DNA from: an uncultured Pelagibacteraceae bacterium
GTDB taxonomy: Bacteria; Pseudomonadota; Alphaproteobacteria; Pelagibacterales; Pelagibacteraceae
Assembly (NCBI GenBank): GCA_902523515.1
Contig: CABYZT010000002.1
Span: 1-64,000, forward strand
DNA length: 64,000 bases
Direction: 5' to 3'
Position numbers and translations under genes: made by a program. A model generated the notes under the pieces. It was not told the DNA's origin and did no database searches. It saw only the letters and a list, made by a program, of their open reading frames with translations. How positions within the stretch are numbered: the stretch's first letter is position 1; each line of letters opens with the position of its first letter. Positions 27,247 through 36,761 of this stretch are shown here, one piece after another.

Positions 27247-27274
27247 TTGAAAAATAAAAATTTATCTGTATACA
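27247..27274 (+). promoter_or_regulatory. Putative promoter of tRNA-Lys
   Basis: TTGAAA (27247-27252), a 16-base spacer and TATACA (27269-27274), 36 bases before the tRNA. The leader between them contains an inverted repeat with 8-base arms (27281-27288 and 27294-27301), possibly a processing signal. Confidence 0.45.
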
Positions 27275-27310
27275 CACAATATTCATTTAAAAAAAATGAA
27301 TCAATTTTGT

Positions 27311-27386
<76 letters not shown>

Positions 27387-27395
27387 TCAATTGAA

Positions 27396-28223
27396 TTAAC
27401 TAATTTCAATTGGTGGATAATCTAAAATTACTCCACCCATCTTTTCATTAAGATCTTTAATTCTATTATCTGATGATGGATGTGTGCTCATAAATTCAGG
27501 TGGCTCTTTACCTTTATTAAGTTCTTTCATTCTTTCCCAAATTTTTACTGTTTCTCTGATATCATAACCTGACAATGATGAAAAAATCATACCTAAATAA
27601 TCAGCTTCACTCTCCTGTTTTCTATTAAAAGGATTTAATAATCCTAGTTGTGTAATCAATCCAACTGTATTTATTCCAGTTGTTCTATTTACTTGAGATA
27701 GTTTTCCACCACTAAAAATATCTATTAATTGTGTCCCAGTATTTACCAATGTAGCTCTACTTGCTCTTTCAACTGAATGTTTTGCTACAGCATGAGCAAT
27801 TTCGTGACCCATCACAGCAGCTAATCCATCTGTATTTTTTGTTGCTTCAAGAATACCAGTGTATACAGCTATTTTGCCACCTGGCATGCACCATGCATTT
27901 CTAACTTTTTTACGATCAATTAGAATATATTCCCAATCAAAGTTAATTGTTGGATCTTCAATTCCTGCTCTATAAAAATATTCAGAAATTGAGTTTTCCA
28001 TTCTTTTTCCAATTTCTTTAATTTCATTAAGAGTTTTGGTGTCATCACTCATTTTTTCTTTTTCTTTTATTTTTTCATAAATCTGAGCAGCTTGAGCATT
28101 TAATTTAGCTTCAGAGACAATTTTTAATTGTTTTCTTTCAGTAATTGGCGCTGAAGTACAGGATGATAATAATAAACTCCCACATCCGCAGCCCATATAA
28201 GATAAGAATTTTCTTCTATTCAT
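27396..28223 (-). CDS. M48-family zinc metalloprotease, Tat-type lipoprotein
   Basis: 275 residues. The N-terminus MNRRKFLSY carries a twin-arginine motif, followed by a short hydrophobic part and a lipobox (LLSSC, Cys22), so it is probably exported by Tat and lipid-anchored. The zinc site is HEIAH at 140-144 with E205 (ESEADYLG) as third ligand. It resembles BepA/LoiP-type proteases that degrade or help fold envelope proteins. It stands alone after tRNA-Lys; tatABC is at 13113-14300. Confidence 0.9.
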   Translation of the reverse strand: MNRRKFLSYMGCGCGSLLLSSCTSAPITERKQLKIVSEAKLNAQAAQIYEKIKEKEKMSDDTKTLNEIKEIGKRMENSISEYFYRAGIEDPTINFDWEYILIDRKKVRNAWCMPGGKIAVYTGILEATKNTDGLAAVMGHEIAHAVAKHSVERASRATLVNTGTQLIDIFSGGKLSQVNRTTGINTVGLITQLGLLNPFNRKQESEADYLGMIFSSLSGYDIRETVKIWERMKELNKGKEPPEFMSTHPSSDNRIKDLNEKMGGVILDYPPIEIS

Positions 28224-28253
28224 AATTAAAAAATTTGATATTACTAGATTAGC

Positions 28254-28331
28254 ATGAATCTTAATAATAAAATATTAATAGTATTATTTATTATTTCAAT
28301 ATTATTTGTTATTTACGCAAGTTACAGTTAA
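28254..28331 (+). CDS. Possible 25-residue membrane peptide
   Basis: A short frame with an ATG start encoding a single strongly hydrophobic stretch (KILIVLFIISILFVIYA) and ending five bases before the ATG of the DUF502 gene. No ribosome site is clear. In this AT-rich sequence hydrophobic frames arise by chance, so this is listed only because of its close coupling to the next gene. Confidence 0.25.
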   Translation: MNLNNKILIVLFIISILFVIYASYS

Positions 28332-28335
28332 TTTT

Positions 28336-28953
28336 ATGGCCAAAAAAAGTAGCAGAAAATCTTTATCTTTAACTCTTAGAAATTATTTCATTACAGGTGT
28401 TGTTGTTTTAATACCGATAGGTTTTACTTTATATTTAACAAAAATTTTAATTGGAATATCTTCAAACTTAATTCCAAAAAATATTAATCCTAATAGTTAT
28501 TTACCTTTCAATATCCCTGGTGTTGAAATTGTAATTTCAATTTTACTTATTACTATTGTTGGTGGCCTGTCTTTATCATTTTTTGGAAGAAGAATTCTAA
28601 AATTAATTGATGATTTATTTAAAAGAATTCCTTTTTTAAGAACTGTTTATTCAGCAATTGTTCAAATGACCGAAACTTTTTCAAAAAAGGATGATGGTAA
28701 AAAGAGTGTTGTTTTAATTGAATATCCCAGAAAAGGAGTCTGGGCAGTGGGATTTGCAACAAAAGAAAATAAGGGAGAGATGGCTGAAAAAACAGGAAAA
28801 AATTTAATTAATGTTTTTGTTCCAACAACACCAAATCCAACCAGTGGTTTTTTATTAATGTTTCCTGTTGAGGATGTTATATATTTAAATATGTCTTTCG
28901 AAGAGGCTTCTAAATTCATTGTATCAGCAGGCACTTCGACTAAAAAATCTTAG
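28336..28953 (+). CDS. DUF502 family membrane protein
   Basis: 205 residues from the ATG at 28336 (MAKKSSRKS); an upstream TTG frame would add ten residues. Two N-terminal membrane helices (about 14-36 and 58-80) precede a soluble domain with RIPFLRTVYSAIVQMTETF and VFVPTTPNPTSGFLLMFP, the DUF502 signature. The family is widespread in bacteria and its function is unknown. It ends four bases inside the convergent recG. Confidence 0.9.
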   Translation: MAKKSSRKSLSLTLRNYFITGVVVLIPIGFTLYLTKILIGISSNLIPKNINPNSYLPFNIPGVEIVISILLITIVGGLSLSFFGRRILKLIDDLFKRIPFLRTVYSAIVQMTETFSKKDDGKKSVVLIEYPRKGVWAVGFATKENKGEMAEKTGKNLINVFVPTTPNPTSGFLLMFPVEDVIYLNMSFEEASKFIVSAGTSTKKS

Positions 28954-31001
28954 GCAATATCATTAATTATATCAGCTCTGTCATACAATTTTAACAAAGG
29001 TTTGAATTTACTTATATCTTCATTTGATTTTTCTATTCTTTTCATTTCTTTTTCGGCTAATAAGAAAAGATCACTATTCTGAATTGGATCTGCTAACTTA
29101 AAATTTTTTACACCACTTTGTTTAAATCCCAAAATATCACCAAACCCTCGTAATTTCATATCTTCCTCGGATATTAAAAAACCATCATTAGTGTCTTTTA
29201 AAATTTTTATTCTCTTTTTTGCATTTTCGCTTAGATTTGATTTAAACATTAATATGCATGTAGAGTTTTTATCTCCACGACCAACTCTACCTCTTAATTG
29301 ATGAAGTTGAGATAAACCAAATTTGTTAGCATTTTCAATTATAATCGTATTTGCATTTGGAAAATCTATCCCAACCTCTATAATCGTTGTAGAAACCAAA
29401 ATCCTAAATTTATTATTTAAAAAATTGTTTAGTATTTTATTTTTTTCATCTACATCAGTTTTTCCGTGAAGCAAACAAACTTGATTTGGAAACTTTCTTT
29501 CTAAATATTCATACTTTTTAACAGCAGATGAGTGATCCAGCTTTTTAGACTCTTCAATCAATGGACAAACCCAAAAAATTTGATTTCCTAAGTTAATTTC
29601 TTTTCTTATAAATTTTAAAACATCTTCAATTTTAACCTCTAATTTACTATATGTTTTAATTGGTTTTCTATTTTTAGGTTTTTCTCTAATTATTGAAATA
29701 TCCATATCACCATAAATTGTCATTGTTAGAGTTCTAGGTATAGGTGTTGCTGTCATTAATAATACGTCACAATTTGATCCACCTTTGTCCGACAATTTTT
29801 TTCTTTGATTCACTCCAAACTTATGTTGTTCATCTATAATTATTAATCCTAATTTTTTGAAAATTATTTTTTTTTGAAAAATAGCATGTGTACCAAAAAT
29901 AATATCAATTTTATTATTTTCTAATCTTTGAAGTATTTCTTTTTTTACCTTGTATTCTGATTTTCCAGAAATAAGAGCTATATTTATGTTTTTAGGAAAT
30001 AATTTTTTTGCTAGATTAAAATGTTGTCTTGCTAGAATTTCCGTAGGAGCCATAAATGCAACCTGGAAACCAGAGTTTATAGTATTAATTGCTGCTAAAA
30101 GAGACACTATTGTTTTTCCACTACCAACGTCTCCTTGTAAAAGTCTAAACATTTTATTTGGTGAACTCAAGTCTTTATTTATTTCGTCAAGTGATTTTTG
30201 TTGATCATTGGTAAGAGAAAAATCTAATTTATGGATTAAAGAATTTTGTTTATTTAAATTAATTATTTTATTTTTTTTCTTAATTCTTTTTATTTTTTTT
30301 CTTATTTCTGAATTAACTAGAAAAGTTGAAAATATTTCATCATAAGCAAGCCTTTGATAAAAATTTGATTTATAATTTCCAATATTTTCAGGTTTGTGCA
30401 GTTCTTTAATTGAGCTATTCCAACTTATATTTTTAAATTTAGATAAAATACTTTTAGAGTGCCATTCATTAAAAACTGGTAAATTATTGATTATTTGATT
30501 TAAAATTTTATTATATATTTTTTCAGAAATACCTTCAGTTAACGAGTATTTATTATGAGTTTGCTTGATTAAAGAAGAATCTTCAGAAACATATTTTGGA
30601 TTTGTAATTTGGTATTTATTCCTAAAATGACCTATTTTACCACTTACTGTAATTTCTTTTCCTAATGGAAGTATTTTTTTTATATATCCTTCATAACTAT
30701 TAAAAAAAACACAATCTATTTCACCTGTCTCATCAGTACACAAAACTCTGTTAGGCAATTTCCTTATACGTGGGAAGTTATACTTTTGTGGAATTATAGT
30801 TACGGTTTGTATTTCACCAATTTTTAAATCTTTTATTTTTGATGATAAGCTTCTATCCGTATAAGATTTTGGAAGTTTCCATAGTAAATCAAATAAATTA
30901 TTAATATTTTTCTTCTTTAATAAATTTTTTGTTTTAGTTCCTACACCTTTTAAAGAACTTAAATCTGATAATAAATATTCATAATTTGTTTTATTATTCA
31001 T
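28950..31001 (-). CDS. recG: ATP-dependent DNA helicase RecG
   Basis: 683 residues from the ATG at 31001; a TTG at 31007 would add two. It rewinds and reverses stalled replication forks. The N-terminal wedge and OB-fold (about 60-150) is followed by helicase motifs I (LLQGDVGSGKT), II (IIDEQHKFG), III (LLMTATPIPRTL) and VI (QLRGRVGRG). Length is typical. It is convergent with the DUF502 gene and divergent from sdhE, with only 25 bases between the two starts. Confidence 0.96.
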   Translation of the reverse strand: MNNKTNYEYLLSDLSSLKGVGTKTKNLLKKKNINNLFDLLWKLPKSYTDRSLSSKIKDLKIGEIQTVTIIPQKYNFPRIRKLPNRVLCTDETGEIDCVFFNSYEGYIKKILPLGKEITVSGKIGHFRNKYQITNPKYVSEDSSLIKQTHNKYSLTEGISEKIYNKILNQIINNLPVFNEWHSKSILSKFKNISWNSSIKELHKPENIGNYKSNFYQRLAYDEIFSTFLVNSEIRKKIKRIKKKNKIINLNKQNSLIHKLDFSLTNDQQKSLDEINKDLSSPNKMFRLLQGDVGSGKTIVSLLAAINTINSGFQVAFMAPTEILARQHFNLAKKLFPKNINIALISGKSEYKVKKEILQRLENNKIDIIFGTHAIFQKKIIFKKLGLIIIDEQHKFGVNQRKKLSDKGGSNCDVLLMTATPIPRTLTMTIYGDMDISIIREKPKNRKPIKTYSKLEVKIEDVLKFIRKEINLGNQIFWVCPLIEESKKLDHSSAVKKYEYLERKFPNQVCLLHGKTDVDEKNKILNNFLNNKFRILVSTTIIEVGIDFPNANTIIIENANKFGLSQLHQLRGRVGRGDKNSTCILMFKSNLSENAKKRIKILKDTNDGFLISEEDMKLRGFGDILGFKQSGVKNFKLADPIQNSDLFLLAEKEMKRIEKSNEDISKFKPLLKLYDRADIINDIA

Positions 31002-31026
31002 TAACAACTAATATATTCCAATTATT

Positions 31027-31290
31027 ATGATCAACATAGATGAATTAAAAAAAAAAATTATTTACCGATCTAATTATAGGGGTACAAAAGAAATGGATAA
31101 TCTTTTAGGTGCATTTACAAAAAAATATATAAATAATTTAAATGAAAATGATCTTCTTGATTTAGAAAAACTTCTTAATATTGATGACACTAATTTGTAC
31201 AATTTTTACAATGGTTTTAAAACCGATTTTGAATTTGAAAATAATAACATCAATTTATTATATAAAAATTTTGAATATTCTAAAAAATGA
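31027..31290 (+). CDS. sdhE: FAD assembly factor SdhE (succinate dehydrogenase assembly factor 2)
   Basis: 87 residues of the SdhE/YgfY fold. The RG-x-x-E motif that supports flavin attachment is visible as RGTKEMDNLLGAF near residues 18-30. It helps attach FAD covalently to succinate dehydrogenase. The recG-sdhE divergent pair is common in alphaproteobacteria. Its stop codon abuts the encoded CCA end of tRNA-Ser on the opposite strand with no spacing. Confidence 0.9.
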   Translation: MINIDELKKKIIYRSNYRGTKEMDNLLGAFTKKYINNLNENDLLDLEKLLNIDDTNLYNFYNGFKTDFEFENNNINLLYKNFEYSKK

Positions 31291-31380
31291 TGGCGGAGAG
31301 ACTGGGATTCGAACCCAGGAAAGAGTTGCCCCTTTGCCGGTTTTCAAGACCGGTGCTTTCAACCGCTCAGCCATCTCTCC
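31291..31380 (-). tRNA. tRNA-Ser (anticodon UGA)
   Basis: 90 bases on the minus strand with the long variable arm of serine tRNAs. The acceptor GGAGAGA pairs with TCTCTCC, followed by G and an encoded CCA. The anticodon stem CCGGT/ACCGG encloses CTTGAAA with anticodon TGA. The T arm contains GGTTCGAATCC. It reads UCA and, by wobble, other UCN codons. Confidence 0.97.
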
Positions 31381-31466
31381 GTGAGTGAGGTTTTATAATT
31401 ATAATTATTTAATTCAACCATAAAATAGTCTAATAAACTTATTAATTACAAGCATCATGGTTTCCT

Positions 31467-32345
31467 ATGAATAAAGAATTTAACAAAGGCTTATTACTTG
31501 CTGGGTTTGGATCTTTTTGGTGGGGATTTTTTGGAGTAATTTATTTTAAATATATTGCTTATATTGGGCATATCGAATTAGTAGTTCACAGATGTTTATG
31601 GACAGCCTTTACTTTAATTATTACTACTTTTTTTTTCTCTAAATGGAGTATTTTTTTTAAAATTGTAAAAAATAAATCAAATTTATTTTATTTATTTATC
31701 TCAGGTTTTTTGATTTTTATAAATTGGGGTGTATGGATTTATGCTATAGCAACAAATAGAATTATAGATGCAAGTTTTGGGTATTTTATAATGCCCATTT
31801 TAAGCGTAATGCTTGGTTATCTTTTTTTTAAAGAAAAACTAAATAAAAAAAGAATTTTTTCAATTCTTTTAGTTATTCTATCAATTCTTTTTTTAATAAT
31901 AGTAAGTATTAAATCATTGCCTTGGGTTGGTTTAATTGTTGCTGTAAGTTGGGGGTTCTACAATCTAGTTAGAAAAAAAATTAATGTTGATACTGATGTA
32001 GGGCTTCTTGTAGAGAGTTTATTTATACTACCATTCGCACTGGTAGCTTTTTATTTGATAGCAAGTAAAGGATATAATGATTTTAAATTATCTGATCCAT
32101 CGATGATGCTATTTATTTATCTTGCTGGACCTATGACGGTTATACCCTTATTTTTATATGTAAGGGGAGTTGAACTATGTGGATTGGGACCTACTGGTAT
32201 GATATTTTATATAACTCCTACATTTCAGTTTTTATTAGGCTACTTTTATTACAACGAGCCTTTTTCAATTACAAAATTAGTTAGTTTTATTTTTATTTGG
32301 ATTGCTGTAATTATATATTTGAATGATTTACATGAAACTAATTAA
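31467..32345 (+). CDS. rarD: RarD-type EamA family transporter
   Basis: 292 residues with ten hydrophobic helices, two EamA halves. The start NKGLLLAGFGSFWWGFFGVIYFKYIAYIGHIELVVHR and the later RKKINVDTDVGLLVESLF mark the RarD subgroup (named chloramphenicol-sensitive protein). It exports or imports small metabolites; the true substrate is unknown. It begins the long envelope/replication operon and overlaps mltB by 14 bases. Confidence 0.88.
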   Translation: MNKEFNKGLLLAGFGSFWWGFFGVIYFKYIAYIGHIELVVHRCLWTAFTLIITTFFFSKWSIFFKIVKNKSNLFYLFISGFLIFINWGVWIYAIATNRIIDASFGYFIMPILSVMLGYLFFKEKLNKKRIFSILLVILSILFLIIVSIKSLPWVGLIVAVSWGFYNLVRKKINVDTDVGLLVESLFILPFALVAFYLIASKGYNDFKLSDPSMMLFIYLAGPMTVIPLFLYVRGVELCGLGPTGMIFYITPTFQFLLGYFYYNEPFSITKLVSFIFIWIAVIIYLNDLHETN

Positions 32346-33333
32346 ATTTTTTTTATTTTTTATTTTTATTTCTATTAATTGCTCATTTGCTGATATCAAT
32401 AAAGAATTTGAAAATTGGAAATTAAATTTTAAAAAAATAGCTTTAAAAAATAATATTTCAGAAAAAACATTTGATAAGGTTATGTCCGATACTAGATTTT
32501 TATCAGATGTAATAAAATATGATAGATATCAACCTGAATTTTATGAAGATACTAAAACTTATATTTCAAAAAGAACATCTTCAAAAAAAGTTTCCTTAGG
32601 TAAAAAATTTTATGAAAAAAATTCAAAGTTAATAAATTCTGTTGAAAACGAATTTAATGTAGATAGAGATTTATTATTAGCTTTAATGGGAATAGAAACT
32701 AATTTTGGAACCTATGTAGGCAAAATGGATATTTTATCTTCTTTAGCAACCTTAAGTTTCGATAAAAGAAGATCAGAATTTTTTACAAATGAATTATTAA
32801 CTCTTTTAAGATTAATTGAAAATGAACAAATAGATTATAGAACATTATATGGATCTTGGGCAGGAGCTTTTGGATTTTTTCAATTTATGCCTTCAACAAT
32901 GAAAAATTACGCAATTGACTATGATGGGAGCGGTTATATAGACTTAAAAAATAATAATGATGCTTATGCTTCAGCATCAAACTATCTAAATCAAATAGGT
33001 TGGAAAAGTGAGAGTCCTTGTTTTTATAGAATTGATTTATCAGAAAATATTCCAAGTAAGTATTTAAACATTTCTGCCAAAAAACTTCATGATAAAAAAA
33101 AATTAAAATATTTTAGAAAATTTATTAAAAATAATGATCAAATAGATAAAAAGTATAATGCTTTAAAGGTAGCCATTATAACTCCAGATAAAGATATCAT
33201 ACCTGATGCTGAAACTTTGAATCCAGCTTATGTTGTATTTGATAACTATGAGATAATATTAAAATGGAATAGGTCATTGCGATTTGCTTTAGCAGTTTGT
33301 ACATTAAAAGATAAATTTAAAAATGAACTTTAA
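32332..33333 (+). CDS. Lytic murein transglycosylase B-like
   Basis: 333 residues from the ATG at 32332; an in-frame ATG at 32323 would add three. A signal peptide (to about SFA) is followed by a transglycosylase domain with catalytic Glu in LMGIETNFGTYVGK and SWAGAFGFFQFMPSTMKNYAIDYDGSGYIDL. It cleaves peptidoglycan glycan strands, forming anhydro-muropeptides that NagZ recycles. It precedes an RlpA-like lipoprotein and dacA, as in other alphaproteobacteria. Confidence 0.92.
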   Translation: MKLIKFFLFFIFISINCSFADINKEFENWKLNFKKIALKNNISEKTFDKVMSDTRFLSDVIKYDRYQPEFYEDTKTYISKRTSSKKVSLGKKFYEKNSKLINSVENEFNVDRDLLLALMGIETNFGTYVGKMDILSSLATLSFDKRRSEFFTNELLTLLRLIENEQIDYRTLYGSWAGAFGFFQFMPSTMKNYAIDYDGSGYIDLKNNNDAYASASNYLNQIGWKSESPCFYRIDLSENIPSKYLNISAKKLHDKKKLKYFRKFIKNNDQIDKKYNALKVAIITPDKDIIPDAETLNPAYVVFDNYEIILKWNRSLRFALAVCTLKDKFKNEL

Positions 33334-34084
33334 AAAACTAATATTTATTATTTCTATACTTTTTTTATCTGCATGTAATCAATTTGATCAAAATAATAAA
33401 AACTTAGTTTATATTAGTGATCAAAAGTATAGTAATACTGGATTTACTTTAATTTATGATGATGAATTAAAAAATGAAAAAAAAATATCTAAAAAAATTG
33501 ATAATAGATCTCTTTTAATTTTTCATAATAAAATTAAAAAAAATTCATTTGTTAAAATCACTAATCCTGTTAATGATAAGTCAATTATAGCTGAAGTAAT
33601 CTCTAATAACGTTAAATTCTCCTCTTTTTACAACTCTGTAATTACGCAACGTATTGCAGATGAGCTATCTCTTGACCCTAAAGAACCTTATATTGATCTT
33701 GTTTTAATATCAAAAAATTCAACATTTATAGCTAAAAAAGCAAAGACTTTTGATGAAGAGAAAAGTGTAGCTGAAAAAGCTCCTGTAGACGGAATTACTA
33801 TAGATAATCTGGGTAAAGAAAAAAATAAAGAAGTTAAAATAAAAAAACGTAAATTTTTATATTCAATAAAGATTGCAGATTTTTATTACCGAGACTCGGC
33901 AGAAAATATGGTTAATAGAATAAAAGATGAGACAAATATAAAAAAATCTGTAATTAGGAAATTATCTAAAACCAAATATAGGGTATTATTAGGTCCATTT
34001 AATGATATAAAAAAACTAGAAAAATCATTTAACGAAATAAAAGTATTAAATTTTGAAAATATAGAGATATTAAAAGATGTTTAG
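33323..34084 (+). CDS. SPOR-domain lipoprotein, diverged RlpA type
   Basis: 253 residues. Signal peptide with lipobox LSAC (Cys18). The C-terminal 75 residues form a SPOR domain (FLYSIKIADFYYRDSAENM... to YRVLLGPFNDIKKLEK) that binds denuded glycan at division sites. The middle (about 85-135) has a weak resemblance to the RlpA double-psi barrel (FVKITNPVNDKSIIAEV, TQRIADELSL) but is much changed. Its slot between mltB and dacA is that of rlpA. It overlaps both neighbours by 8-11 bases. Confidence 0.75.
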   Translation: MNFKKLIFIISILFLSACNQFDQNNKNLVYISDQKYSNTGFTLIYDDELKNEKKISKKIDNRSLLIFHNKIKKNSFVKITNPVNDKSIIAEVISNNVKFSSFYNSVITQRIADELSLDPKEPYIDLVLISKNSTFIAKKAKTFDEEKSVAEKAPVDGITIDNLGKEKNKEVKIKKRKFLYSIKIADFYYRDSAENMVNRIKDETNIKKSVIRKLSKTKYRVLLGPFNDIKKLEKSFNEIKVLNFENIEILKDV

Positions 34085-35228
34085 AATATTATTAATTGTA
34101 ATTTTTTTTAGTTTTTCATTAGCAAGTGTTACAAAAGCTAATTTTGACGTAAAGGCAAGAACTGCAATATTACAAGATTATCATTCTGGAGAAATTCTCT
34201 ATGAAAAAGAGCCAGATATTTCAATTTATCCAGCTTCTATGACAAAAATAATGACAGCAATTATTGCTTTTGATTTAATTAAATCAGGCGATCTTAGTTT
34301 AGATGAAAAATTTATTATATCAGAGAGAGCTTGGAGATTATCTACATCTGGATATTCATCGATGTTTATAATGGTTGGGGATCAAGTCTCTGTAGAAAAT
34401 TTATTAAGAGGTATTATCGTTGCTTCTGGAAATGATGCGTGCATTGCATTAGCTGAAGGCATAGCAGGAACTGAAGAAGAATTTGCAATTTTAATGACTG
34501 CTAAAGCAAAAGAACTAGGCATGGATTATACAAATTTTTCTAATTCATCAGGAATAAATGACACCGACAATTACTCAACTGTTAGAGATATTTTAAAAAT
34601 GTCTAGATATTTAATTAAAGAACACCCTGAATTCTACAAAATGTTTGCTGAAAAAGAATTTACATGGGAGAGAACAGGAGGTGATCCAATAACGCAAGGA
34701 AATAGAAATCCTTTGCTTTATAAAAATCTTGGAGCAGATGGAATAAAAACTGGTTATTTAGCCGTTGAAAAATATTCTTTAGCATCATCAATAGATAGAA
34801 ATGGTAGAAGATTAATTGCTGTTGCAAGTGGGTTTAATTCAAAAAATGCTAGATCTAAAGAGAGCATAAAATTACTTACATTTGGTCTTACCAACTATGA
34901 TCTTGTAGAAATAGCTAAAGCCAATAAACCATTACACAAAATTGATGTTTGGTTAGGAAAAGAAAATAGTGTGGAAGCATACACAAAGGAAGATATTTAT
35001 AAAACAATCAAAAAAGCGAAAAAAAAACTTTTAAAAGTTGCTGTTAAGTATGATGGACCAGTCGAAGCACCGATTAAAAAAGATCAAAAAATAGCTACTC
35101 TAAGAGTTGTTTATGATCAAGAACTTGTTGGTGAGTATGATTTACTTTCATCGAAAGAAATTAAAAAAGTCAATTTTTTTACAAGATTAATAAAATCAAT
35201 AAATTATTTAATTTGGGGTGATGTCTAA
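34077..35228 (+). CDS. dacA: D-alanyl-D-alanine carboxypeptidase (class A PBP5/6 type)
   Basis: 383 residues. Signal peptide, then a serine peptidase domain with S54-x-x-K57 (PASMTKIMT), SGN (IVASGNDACIAL) and KTG (GIKTGYLAVEKYS). The C-terminal beta domain (about 275-365) matches PBP5. It trims the terminal D-Ala from peptidoglycan stems in the periplasm. It overlaps the RlpA-like gene and tmk by eight bases each. Confidence 0.94.
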   Translation: MFRILLIVIFFSFSLASVTKANFDVKARTAILQDYHSGEILYEKEPDISIYPASMTKIMTAIIAFDLIKSGDLSLDEKFIISERAWRLSTSGYSSMFIMVGDQVSVENLLRGIIVASGNDACIALAEGIAGTEEEFAILMTAKAKELGMDYTNFSNSSGINDTDNYSTVRDILKMSRYLIKEHPEFYKMFAEKEFTWERTGGDPITQGNRNPLLYKNLGADGIKTGYLAVEKYSLASSIDRNGRRLIAVASGFNSKNARSKESIKLLTFGLTNYDLVEIAKANKPLHKIDVWLGKENSVEAYTKEDIYKTIKKAKKKLLKVAVKYDGPVEAPIKKDQKIATLRVVYDQELVGEYDLLSSKEIKKVNFFTRLIKSINYLIWGDV

Positions 35229-35835
35229 AAAACCCATCATTGTTTTTGAGGGTATAGAGGGTAGTGGCAAAAGTCATCATATAAATAAAGTATCTAAATA
35301 TTTAGATAAAAAGAAAATTAATTATATAAAGATAAGAGAGCCAGGTGGAAGTCTTAATTCAGAAAAAATAAGAAAATTAATTTTAAATAAAAAATCTAAT
35401 TTTAACATAAATACTGATTTACTTTTATATTTAGCAGCTCGTAGTGAAAACATAAATCTTATAAAAAAATCATACAAAAAAAAAATTATTTTGATTGATA
35501 GGTTCATAGACTCAACAATTGCATATCAGCATTATGGTATGGGTGTTGATTTAAAAATTATAAAAATAATAAATAAATTTCTATTAAAAAACATTAAAGT
35601 AAATTTTACTTTTCTTAATGTTGTAAATAAAAAAAATCTATTTCAAAGATTAAAAAATAGAAAATCTTTAAATAGATATGATCAGTTTGATACAAATTTT
35701 TATAACAAAGTTCAAAAAGGTTTTTTAAAATTAGCTAAATCGAATAAAAAATCATACAAAATAATTGACTCTAATTTGGATATAAAAAAAAATGAAGATT
35801 TAATATTAAATCAAATTAAAAAATTAATTAAATGA
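35221..35835 (+). CDS. tmk: Thymidylate kinase
   Basis: 204 residues from the ATG at 35221 (a GTG lies just before it). P-loop FEGIEGSGKS at the N-terminus, DR motif LIDRFIDSTIAYQHYG and the lid region about 145. It phosphorylates dTMP to dTDP. The order dacA-tmk-holB-metG-tatD is standard in alphaproteobacteria. It overlaps dacA by eight bases and holB by four. Confidence 0.95.
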   Translation: MSKKPIIVFEGIEGSGKSHHINKVSKYLDKKKINYIKIREPGGSLNSEKIRKLILNKKSNFNINTDLLLYLAARSENINLIKKSYKKKIILIDRFIDSTIAYQHYGMGVDLKIIKIINKFLLKNIKVNFTFLNVVNKKNLFQRLKNRKSLNRYDQFDTNFYNKVQKGFLKLAKSNKKSYKIIDSNLDIKKNEDLILNQIKKLIK

Positions 35836-36761
35836 ATTTAAATCCCATAACTCAAATAAATTTATTTGAGCACAAAGAAATTTTTAATCAATTGTATAAA
35901 TTATCTAAAAAAAATATTTTGCCTAATAAAATTCTTTTAACAGGTGAAAAAGGTATTGGAAAATCAACTTTAGCATATCATTTAATTAATTTTGTATTGT
36001 CAGAAAATGAAAAATACCCCTATGATTATGAAAATAATAGAATTAATCCAGATAATAAGTCATATAAACTTATACTTAATAAATCTAACCCAAATTTTTA
36101 TTTAATTGATGTCTTAGAAGAGAAGAAAAATATTGATATAAATCAAATTAGGGAGTTGATAATAAATTTAAACAAATCCACATTTAATAATAAAAAAAGG
36201 TTTGTTTTAATTGATAATATTGAATTATTAAACTTAAATTCTATTAATGCTTTATTAAAAATTTTAGAAGAACCTAATGAAAATATAAATTTTATTTTAA
36301 TTAATAATAATAAAAGGGTGCTTCCAACTCTTAAATCTAGATGCTTATATTTTAAAGTTTTTTTAACAAAAAATCAGTCAATTAAAATTGTTAATAAAAT
36401 ACTAAACAATGATATAAATACCATTATTAATAATAAGTTATTTGATTATTATGCCACTCCTGGAAAATTATTTAAATTAATTAAGTTATCTGAAGAATAT
36501 GACTTAGATCTTGTTAATTTTGATTTAAACACAATACTAAAAACAATAATTAAAGATAAAATTTATAAAAAAGATAAATCAATTATTGAAACCATTTATT
36601 CTTTTATTGAACTTTATTTTAGAAACAATATATCTATAGAAAATATTAGTTTATTAAAGTCATACCATTATTTTTTAGAAAAAATAAACAAAACTAAAAC
36701 TTATAATTTAGATGAGGAATCATTGTTTATGGAATTTGAGGATAAAATACTAAATGAGTAA
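35832..36761 (+). CDS. holB: DNA polymerase III subunit delta' (clamp loader)
   Basis: 309 residues. A clamp-loader AAA+ subunit: Walker A GEKGIGKST, the sensor-1 region with LKILEEPNENINFILINNN and the SRC motif (LKSRCLYF). It helps open the sliding clamp during replication. Protein is very rich in Asn, Ile and Lys, as expected for this base composition. It overlaps tmk by four bases and metG by eight. Confidence 0.93.
   Translation: MNLNPITQINLFEHKEIFNQLYKLSKKNILPNKILLTGEKGIGKSTLAYHLINFVLSENEKYPYDYENNRINPDNKSYKLILNKSNPNFYLIDVLEEKKNIDINQIRELIINLNKSTFNNKKRFVLIDNIELLNLNSINALLKILEEPNENINFILINNNKRVLPTLKSRCLYFKVFLTKNQSIKIVNKILNNDINTIINNKLFDYYATPGKLFKLIKLSEEYDLDLVNFDLNTILKTIIKDKIYKKDKSIIETIYSFIELYFRNNISIENISLLKSYHYFLEKINKTKTYNLDEESLFMEFEDKILNE

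Noticed and set aside
31181-31384. 67-residue frame across sdhE and tRNA-Ser
   Set aside because: Its second half is the antisense of tRNA-Ser (GIRTQERVAPLPVFKTGAFNR type), a known artefact.
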